From IMG/VR virus record IMGVR_UViG_3300044678_002284, positions 1-20,900 of that record: DNA of 20,900 bases; one strand, given 5' to 3'. Made by a program: the position numbers and the translations under genes. Shown here one piece after another: positions 7,723 to 13,348 of this stretch. Under the pieces are notes generated by a model, which was not told where the DNA came from, did not search any database, and saw only the letters and a program-made list of their open reading frames with translations. This stretch comes from a virus. Numbering within the stretch: position 1 is the stretch's first letter; each line of letters starts with the position of its first letter.

Positions 7723-8169
7723 GTGGCTCTTACCGTAGTCGTGTCGGCGGCCATTCCGACGCGATTCGTCCTCCTCTGCGACCCGGCTATTCAGTCGGCG
7801 AACGATGAGGAGGCGTGTCGTGTCTATGCGGAGACTCGGGACATCGGAGCCCTCGTCGTCCCGGACAATGCGACATGGGTCGAGGCGCGGGCGCTCAGTA
7901 AACGCTCGGTCGCTCTCCATGACCTCCGGGCGGCGCGGGAGCCCGAGGGAGACGACATCTCTCGGGGCCTCGCTCGCCTCGAGGCGATAGCGGCGGACGT
8001 CATCGAGAGCATCTCGGACTTCCCGGACATCGTCCGCGGGGCGTCGGGCTACCCGGTCGCTCGACTCTATGACAGGCTCGAAGGAGCGGCGGTCATCTCG
8101 CTCGTCTCCGAGGTCGTCGACCATGTGGCGAGGGTCTCGACGCTGGGAAAATCCAAGCCCTCGCCCTGA
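7723..8169 (+). CDS. Tail assembly chaperone, short (gpG-like) product
   Basis: The protein has 148 residues and is the zero-frame product, ending with VSTLGKSKPSP before TGA at 8167-8169. The GTG start is supported by AAAGG at 7711-7715, with seven bases between. It is mainly helical after a short N-terminal strand region (TVVVSAAIPTRFVLLCDPAI), with helices such as EDEEACRVYAETR-like segments and ARLEAIAADVIESISDF. Position between the tail tube and tape measure genes, and the frameshift signal near its 3' end, identify it as the abundant form of the tail chaperone that coats the tape measure protein during tail assembly. Sequence alone gives little family signal, so the call is from context plus the recoding cassette. 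Confidence 0.82.
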   Translation: MALTVVVSAAIPTRFVLLCDPAIQSANDEEACRVYAETRDIGALVVPDNATWVEARALSKRSVALHDLRAAREPEGDDISRGLARLEAIAADVIESISDFPDIVRGASGYPVARLYDRLEGAAVISLVSEVVDHVARVSTLGKSKPSP

Positions 8170-8516
8170 GGTCTATCGCGTGGCGAGGCGCGGCCCAGAG
8201 GCATGGAGTCCGACTCCATGTCGAGGGGTGTCAGAGATGCGCGGAGCGGGACGGTCTCCCTCATGAGCCGGGCCCGCTGACGATGGCTCTCGAGAGCGAG
8301 ACTCACGAGGACCTCGCGGCGTGTCCTCTATGCGAGGTCTCCGCGGCGTGGGTCGGGGTCGTCCTCGACGTCTACGAATGGACCGGGAGGGGCCAGAGCG
8401 CGGAGGATGTGGTACCATGTCCGGCGGCGGTCGTCCTCGATGGCGTCCTGACGCTCGCTCGCGAGCTCCGGGTCGTCGAGGGGTACGAGGTCACGCGCTC
8501 GAGCTCGCGGAGGTGA
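7723..8516 (+). CDS. Tail assembly chaperone, long (gpGT-like) -1 frameshift product with CxxC pairs
   Basis: The long product is made by a -1 shift on G GGA AAA (8145-8151): 143 zero-frame residues, then 121 residues read from ATC at 8151 to TGA at 8514-8516, 264 in total. The -1 frame is open without interruption from the slip site, so the downstream piece is not an independent gene; its first ATG at 8283 lacks an obvious ribosome site. The extension holds C170-x2-C173 and C201-x2-C204 with 27 residues between the pairs, a zinc-ribbon-like arrangement, and ends with VVEGYEVTRSSSRR. In lambda the T part recruits tail tube subunits to the tape-measure-bound G part. The tape measure ATG follows the stop after one base. 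Expression ratio is not predictable here. Confidence 0.8.
8130..8188 (+). promoter_or_regulatory. Programmed -1 ribosomal frameshift cassette
   Basis: The heptamer GGGAAAA (8145-8151) sits in the zero frame as G GGA AAA, the canonical X XXY YYZ arrangement and one base from lambda's G GGA AAG. A Shine-Dalgarno-like GAGGG (8130-8134) lies ten bases upstream, the spacing known to stimulate -1 shifting in dnaX. Seven bases after the heptamer a perfect 7-bp GC-rich stem can form between CCTCGCC (8159-8165) and GGCGAGG (8182-8188) with a 16-base loop. All three classical elements are therefore present at suitable distances. Confidence 0.85.
8202..8220 (+). repeat. Perfect 8-bp inverted repeat inside the frameshift extension
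   Basis: CATGGAGT at 8202-8209 and ACTCCATG at 8213-8220 are exact reverse complements around CCG. The sequence is inside the coding region of the long chaperone. It lies about 50 bases beyond the slip site, too far to be the usual frameshift stimulator, but would form a compact hairpin in the mRNA. Confidence 0.6.
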
Positions 8517-8517
8517 C

Positions 8518-10371
8518 ATGGTCTCGGACGGGAAAATCGGAGTCGACGTCGAGGTAACGGGCGCGGCGGAGTCCGAGGCCAAGCTCCGCAAAATCGGCGA
8601 GGCGGCTCGCGAGGCCGGGGAGAAGGCTGGTAAATCGGGCGGTCTCATCGGTCGATTCGAGGCGGCGACGCGGTCGCTCGACGACGCGGTCGACAAGGTC
8701 GAGAAGCCGATGCGGACGTTCTCGGGAGCGGTCGACCTCGCGTCGGTCGCTCTCGGCGTCGGTCTGGCGGGTCCGCTGGGGCAGGTCATCCAGCAGCTCG
8801 TCGAGATGGGGAAAGCCCTTTTCGAGTCGGGCAAGCAAGCCGGAGTCTTTGCGAAGAGCTCGGAGCAGATAACGGCGGAGCTCCGCAAAATCGGGGACGC
8901 GGCTAAGGCGTCGACCTCGGACATCGAGGCGTTCTATTCGCAGATCGGACAGACGCCCGCTCAGCTATCGGACGCGGAGCGCATCCTCTCCGACGTGGGC
9001 GCGACGCTCGCGAAGACGCTCAAAGACCGTCTCACGAAGCTCGACGATGAGGCGCTCCAGGCGACCGCGCTCCGACTCGCGAAAGAGCAGGAAGCGGCGG
9101 ACGCAAGGCTCAAGGCTCAGAAGCTCAAGAACAGCCAGGACCGCGACGAGGTCGCTCAATCGAACTCCCTCTTTAAGCAAGCTCGAGCGGCGGAGGAGGC
9201 GGCGGCGGCGGCGCTCGCTCGATATGTCGAGCTCCTCGACCTCCGTCGGACGGCGGCGAAAGAGGCTCAGGACCAGGACGACCGGACGAGGAAGTCTCTC
9301 GGGCTTCAGACCCGAGGCGAAGAGGCAGCGGCGAAAGCCGCGGCGCTCAATGCGGAGGCGGCTCGTAAGCGCATCGAGGAGCAAGAGAAAGCGCGTCAAG
9401 CGGCGGCGGAGGCGTTCAAGCGCGCCCAAGAGCAGCGGCGTAAAGCGGAGGCAGAGGAAGAGGCGGCGGCGGAGAGGCGGCGCAAAGACGACGAGGCTCA
9501 ACTCCTCCGGCTCCGGGAGCTCGGAAAAGAGGCGGCGTCGGCGATTGCGGACATCAACGCGGCGAACGAGCGCGCGGCGCTCGCGGCGTCTCTGGCGGCG
9601 GCGGGTCAGACCATCGCGGGATACCTCCCCGGACTCCAGGCTGTCGGCGTGGCGGCGGCGTCGGGCGTCGGCATGGTCGGAGGCGTCGTCGAGGGCGCGG
9701 AGGCGGCGCGACAGGAAGAGGAGGCGGGTCGAGCTCGACGCCTCCAAGCGGCGCTCGATGGAGACGCGGCGGCGTCGCTCGCTATCCAGCTCGAGGACCA
9801 GGGCGCGAAGCTCCGGGAAAACTTCGCGAGCGTGACTCAGAGCGCGCTCGACCTCCAGAGCATCGGGGTCGGAGCGGTCAAGGGATTCGCGGACGCTGTC
9901 GGCGGGGCCCTCGCTCAGCTCATCATCACGGGCGGCGCTTTCGGAAAGAGTTTCAAGAAAGTCGCGGGAGAGGTCGCGGCCTCGCTCGCGTCTCAGTCGC
10001 TCAGTTACTCCGTCTTCCTCGGAGCCGCGGCGATCGCGTCGGCATTCTCGCCCGGCCTCCTCGGTCCGTGGTGGAATCCGGCGACCCTCGGCGCGGCGTC
10101 GGCGGCGATGGCGGCGGTCGGTGTGACTCTGGGTCTCACGGCTCGAGCTCTCGGCGCCGGCAAGACGGACGCCCCGAGCGCGGGCGGCGGAGGCGCGGCG
10201 GGCGGCGGAGGTGACAGGACGGCGAGTTACTCGGCTCCGGGTCAGTCGAGCCCGTCGATGAATGTGACGGTCGTCCTCGGGGTCGAGCAAGTCTCGGACG
10301 TCCTCGTCAGACAATCCCAGCGGGAGTCCCGGTCCGGGTCCCTCGCCTCCTCTAGACTGGCGGTCGCCTAA
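8518..10371 (+). CDS. Tail tape measure protein
   Basis: The protein has 617 residues. It shows the expected order: a short N-terminal region (DGKIGVDVEVTGAAESEAKL), a very long charged, Ala/Glu/Arg-rich coiled-coil region at about residues 150-350 (for example RIEEQEKARQAAAEAFKRAQ), then hydrophobic Gly/Ala segments at about 354-397 and 454-545 (including SYSVFLGAAAIASAFSPGLL), and a flexible Gly-rich C-terminus. It sets tail length and later helps DNA cross the host membrane. Using the general relation of about 0.15 nm of tail per residue, a tail near 90 nm is inferred. The ATG lies one base after the chaperone stop with GGAGG at 8509-8513. The stop overlaps the next ATG (TAATG). Confidence 0.9.
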   Translation: MVSDGKIGVDVEVTGAAESEAKLRKIGEAAREAGEKAGKSGGLIGRFEAATRSLDDAVDKVEKPMRTFSGAVDLASVALGVGLAGPLGQVIQQLVEMGKALFESGKQAGVFAKSSEQITAELRKIGDAAKASTSDIEAFYSQIGQTPAQLSDAERILSDVGATLAKTLKDRLTKLDDEALQATALRLAKEQEAADARLKAQKLKNSQDRDEVAQSNSLFKQARAAEEAAAAALARYVELLDLRRTAAKEAQDQDDRTRKSLGLQTRGEEAAAKAAALNAEAARKRIEEQEKARQAAAEAFKRAQEQRRKAEAEEEAAAERRRKDDEAQLLRLRELGKEAASAIADINAANERAALAASLAAAGQTIAGYLPGLQAVGVAAASGVGMVGGVVEGAEAARQEEEAGRARRLQAALDGDAAASLAIQLEDQGAKLRENFASVTQSALDLQSIGVGAVKGFADAVGGALAQLIITGGAFGKSFKKVAGEVAASLASQSLSYSVFLGAAAIASAFSPGLLGPWWNPATLGAASAAMAAVGVTLGLTARALGAGKTDAPSAGGGGAAGGGGDRTASYSAPGQSSPSMNVTVVLGVEQVSDVLVRQSQRESRSGSLASSRLAVA

Positions 10372-11648
10372 TGGGTTCCCTCGTCCTCGGTTCTCAGCCT
10401 GCGGCGAAGAAGTATCCAGCGCTCCTCCGCGGCGTCGATGTCGCGGAGCTCCTCGGCGAGCCCATCTTCCAGCGCGGCGGCGTCGACGTCATCGTGACCC
10501 CGGCGGCTCAGACGTTCTCCGGCGGTCGGTTCCCCGACATCCTCGGGTTCCTCAACGGCTACGGGTCGCAGACCGGGCGCTCGATGACGGAGGAGCTCCG
10601 CTCGAGCTGGGTCACGGCGGGCGGCTCCCCGGGCGATTCGTGGGAGGTCATCATCACGGAGGACGACCGGGTCGCGGTCCGTGTCCCGACGGTCGACCTC
10701 GCGTCTTTCGACCTCGCGGCGAGCTCCGGGAATGCGTGGGGATTCGCGACCGGGACGACCAGCTCCTCGACGGTCGGGACCTATCAACAGGTGACGGCTC
10801 CGGACGCATGGAAGAGGGGGAACGTCGACCTCTACGTCGCCCCGAATGCCATCACCATCACGGACGGCGCGACGGCCTGCGCGCTCTCGACGACGACGGC
10901 GCGGGTCCAGGCTATCCCGACCGCGCTCCGCGCCTCTACGGACTCGGAGGACGGGCTCGGGCCCGTGTCCTCCCTCGAGCGTCTCGACAACTTCTACTCG
11001 GATTCTCCGGACTTCCGCATCCGCTGGGGCGTCGATGCGGCGGGCAAGGTCTGGACCTCCTACCCGTCGAGCGTCTCCGCGGTGACGTGGCTCGCGACGG
11101 ACGCGGGCCTCGCATTCCGGAGGCTCTTCGGGTTCACGGGCGAGGAGACGGTCTCGACGGTCCTCGGTCGCTCCATCCTCACGGCGACCTACCCGTGTCC
11201 GGCGGTCCTCGTCCTCTATCGAGGAATGAGCCGATACCAGGTGAGCACGGAGAGCATCGACGGAGCCGTAACCCTCGCGAACGGACGAGCTCGAGGACGA
11301 CACATCGGCGCGTCGACGCTCCACGATGTGACCTACACACTCCGAGGCCCGACCTCCCAGCTCGACCAAGAGGGGCAGGCGGTCCGCGCCTTCTGGCCCT
11401 CCTCGGGGCGCGGTCAACCTCTGACGCTCTGGCTCGACATCGGCGACCCTCGACGACATCGGCACATCGAACAACTCTACACGGGCGAGACGGTCCCGGA
11501 GTTCTCGACGGCCTACACGACTCAGCATCTAAAGGGGCGCATCGTCGGGCGCGTCGCGAGCTCGAGCTCCTCGACCTCGACGTTCGGTCTCGACGGAGCG
11601 CGGGTCCGGAGCTCTGACGTCTCGGTCACGATTGCGGAGGAGCCCTAA
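10371..11648 (+). CDS. Tail tip protein, probable distal tail (Dit-like) component
   Basis: The protein has 425 residues and predicts mostly beta structure, with many Thr/Ser/Val strands (NVDLYVAPNAITITDGATAC, VGTYQQVTAP) and a cluster of aromatic residues around LERLDNFYSDSPDFRIRWG. It is the first gene after the tape measure, the position of distal tail or hub-adaptor proteins. A segment DIGDPRRHRHIEQLYTGETV near residue 360 is unusually His/Arg-rich. I do not recognise a specific family, so a Dit-like role is inferred from position. Start is the ATG that overlaps the tape measure stop; the end touches the GTG of the next gene without a gap. Confidence 0.6.
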   Translation: MGSLVLGSQPAAKKYPALLRGVDVAELLGEPIFQRGGVDVIVTPAAQTFSGGRFPDILGFLNGYGSQTGRSMTEELRSSWVTAGGSPGDSWEVIITEDDRVAVRVPTVDLASFDLAASSGNAWGFATGTTSSSTVGTYQQVTAPDAWKRGNVDLYVAPNAITITDGATACALSTTTARVQAIPTALRASTDSEDGLGPVSSLERLDNFYSDSPDFRIRWGVDAAGKVWTSYPSSVSAVTWLATDAGLAFRRLFGFTGEETVSTVLGRSILTATYPCPAVLVLYRGMSRYQVSTESIDGAVTLANGRARGRHIGASTLHDVTYTLRGPTSQLDQEGQAVRAFWPSSGRGQPLTLWLDIGDPRRHRHIEQLYTGETVPEFSTAYTTQHLKGRIVGRVASSSSSTSTFGLDGARVRSSDVSVTIAEEP

Positions 11649-12710
11649 GTGGCGCGGACCATCCCGGCGACACTGACTCCCGTCGACCCGTCGACCCTCC
11701 TCACGGGCGAGCCGCTTAAGGCGACGACGGTCGCGGCGCTCGGGGCGGCGGTCAACTGGAGCCTAGCTCACGTCGCCCGGGCTCCGGTCATCGCTCAGGC
11801 GTGGGCGGAGACCGCGGGGTCGGTCCCGTGTGCTCGGACCTCTCCAGTCCCGGCGACGGTCGCGGAGTGGGTCATTCCGGAGCTCGAGGGCGGCTCGGTC
11901 GTCTCGGTCGTCGTCATCGCTCGAGTCCGGTCGGGCGTCGCGGGGTCCTCTCACTCGGTTACGGTCCAGTCGGTCAACGGCGCGGACTCTTTCACGGTCA
12001 ATGCGACGACCGGTCTCGACGCGACATGGAAGGCATACACGGGGACGCTCGATGTCGCGTGGATTCTCTCGCGGGAGACCATCCGACTCCGCCTCGCGGG
12101 GTCGACTAACGCTATCGAGGTCGCGTCCCTCCTCGTCTACTGGCCCGCTCTCGCGTCTCTCCCAGCGGGGACGACGGCGGACGGTCGGACGGCGGTCGAC
12201 GATGGGGAGCTCGTCGCGGACCGACCGCTCTCCGCTCGCGTAGGCTCCCAGATTTACGCGACCATCGACGCTCTCGGCGCGCTCCCGAGGGTGCATCTCA
12301 ACGTCTCGGACCTCCAAAACGTCGAGCTCGCGAATCAGGACCGCCTCCCTCCCTACGCCCATCAATGGCTATCGCCTCGATTCATCGACTCGGCGGACCG
12401 AGCGTTCGACCTCCTCGCGCGGGTCGTCGCCTCGAGCGCGGCGGCGGGCGAGGTCATCGTCCAGCACTCCGGCGGCGCGGGCGGATTCTCGTCGTCGACC
12501 ATCGAGTTCGGCGCGCTCTCCGTCCGAGACGCGAAGACCGAGGAGCTCCGGCGGACAGACCGCGCGGGCGCGTATGCTCAAGACCTCTCCGTCCAGTGGC
12601 AAGCGGTCCGAGTGTGGCCCCAGCCAGACCCGGCGACATGGGATACGGTACCGACGGCGATGTCGACGGTCGACGCGGTCCACGGCCTGTTACTCTGGAG
12701 CTTCTCTTGA
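11649..12710 (+). CDS. Tail tip protein with beta-sandwich-like region
   Basis: The protein has 353 residues and is not assigned to a family. The GTG start directly follows the previous TAA. The N-terminus has a helix with TTVAALGAAVNWSLAHVAR, then a strand-rich section (SVVSVVVIARVRSG, SHSVTVQSVNG, RETIRLRLAG) ending EVASLLVYWPAL at about residue 167, which looks like a jelly-roll or carbohydrate-binding-type beta sandwich. The second half has a different helix plus strand layout and ends AVHGLLLWSFS. The following gene has a similar N-terminal helix and sandwich, so the two may be paralogues. Such proteins would decorate the tail tip and could contact the host surface; that role is inferred only from location and fold impression. 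Confidence 0.6.
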   Translation: MARTIPATLTPVDPSTLLTGEPLKATTVAALGAAVNWSLAHVARAPVIAQAWAETAGSVPCARTSPVPATVAEWVIPELEGGSVVSVVVIARVRSGVAGSSHSVTVQSVNGADSFTVNATTGLDATWKAYTGTLDVAWILSRETIRLRLAGSTNAIEVASLLVYWPALASLPAGTTADGRTAVDDGELVADRPLSARVGSQIYATIDALGALPRVHLNVSDLQNVELANQDRLPPYAHQWLSPRFIDSADRAFDLLARVVASSAAAGEVIVQHSGGAGGFSSSTIEFGALSVRDAKTEELRRTDRAGAYAQDLSVQWQAVRVWPQPDPATWDTVPTAMSTVDAVHGLLLWSFS

Positions 12711-13348
12711 CGGTTCCCTACACCTCCCGGCGGCTCGTCCCTCCGTCTCCGCTCCCGACTCAGTCGGCGAGGCCCGTCCTCGGGCAGACCCTCGCGGCGC
12801 TCGCGGACGGGGTCAATACGGTCGCGGGCGTCTACGCTCGGAGCTGGCAGACAGTCCACGTCTCCCAGGTCGTCGAGACCGCGGCGGCAAACCTCAACGG
12901 CTATGTGCACTCATCGAACGGAATCAACCAGACCGTCCGGGCGGCGTATCTGGTCGGGCCTCTCGATGAGGCGCTACAGGTCGCGGTCCTCGTCTCGTCG
13001 GAGGCGGAGGGCGGGACATCGACGCCCTCGGTCACGGTCCATCTCGAGGACGTCGGCGGCTCCGTCGTCGACGTCGGTATTAAGTGGCAACGCTCCGACG
13101 GCTCGCTCCGGGGGAATGAGGAGGAGCGGCCTAACGGGTCCCGGCGGCTCGTCCCGACGTGGTACTACTCCGGGGACCTACGTCGACCAGGTCTCGCGGT
13201 CGCGGCGCTACCGTCCCTCCCTCGAGCGCTCGAGACGGTCGCCTCGACCTATGACCTCCGCGAGGCTGTCGCGGTCGTCAGAGCCTCGACGGTCTCCGCT
13301 CGACTGCACGCGGTCGCGATTCTCCCGGTGTGGGGTCAAACGCTATGA
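12707..13348 (+). CDS. Tail tip protein, probable paralogue of the preceding gene
   Basis: The protein has 213 residues if started at TTG 12707, which overlaps the previous stop (TTGA) and has GGAG at 12697-12700 six bases upstream. The frame is open further left, but that part overlaps the real upstream gene. It starts TVPYTSRRLVPPSPLP, then a helix LGQTLAALADGVNTVAGVYA and strands (EALQVAVLVSSEAEGG, PSVTVHLEDVGG), ending RLHAVAILPVWGQTL. Helix, sandwich and closing strand appear in the same order as in the first half of the preceding protein, where the corresponding pieces are TTVAALGAAVNWSLA and EVASLLVYWPAL. It overlaps the hub gene by ATGA. The molecular role is unknown; a structural tail-tip part is likely. 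Confidence 0.65.
   Translation: MTVPYTSRRLVPPSPLPTQSARPVLGQTLAALADGVNTVAGVYARSWQTVHVSQVVETAAANLNGYVHSSNGINQTVRAAYLVGPLDEALQVAVLVSSEAEGGTSTPSVTVHLEDVGGSVVDVGIKWQRSDGSLRGNEEERPNGSRRLVPTWYYSGDLRRPGLAVAALPSLPRALETVASTYDLREAVAVVRASTVSARLHAVAILPVWGQTL

Noticed and set aside
8177-8192. H-type pseudoknot at the frameshift site using CGCG at 8177-8180 and 8189-8192
   Set aside because: The second stem would need to cross a 7-bp first stem with no linking bases, which is not sterically possible. Only the simple hairpin is kept.
8283-8516. Independent 77-residue gene
   Set aside because: The frame is open back to the slip site, a CxxC pair lies upstream of the ATG, and no ribosome site precedes the ATG, so it is treated as the -1 extension of the chaperone.
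8530-8536. Second GGGAAAA heptamer at the start of the tape measure gene
   Set aside because: Here the codons are GGG AAA ATC, so the heptamer is not in the X XXY YYZ register. No alternative frame continues usefully from it.
9819-9825. Third GGGAAAA within the tape measure gene
   Set aside because: Codons read CGG GAA AAC, the wrong register for tandem slippage.
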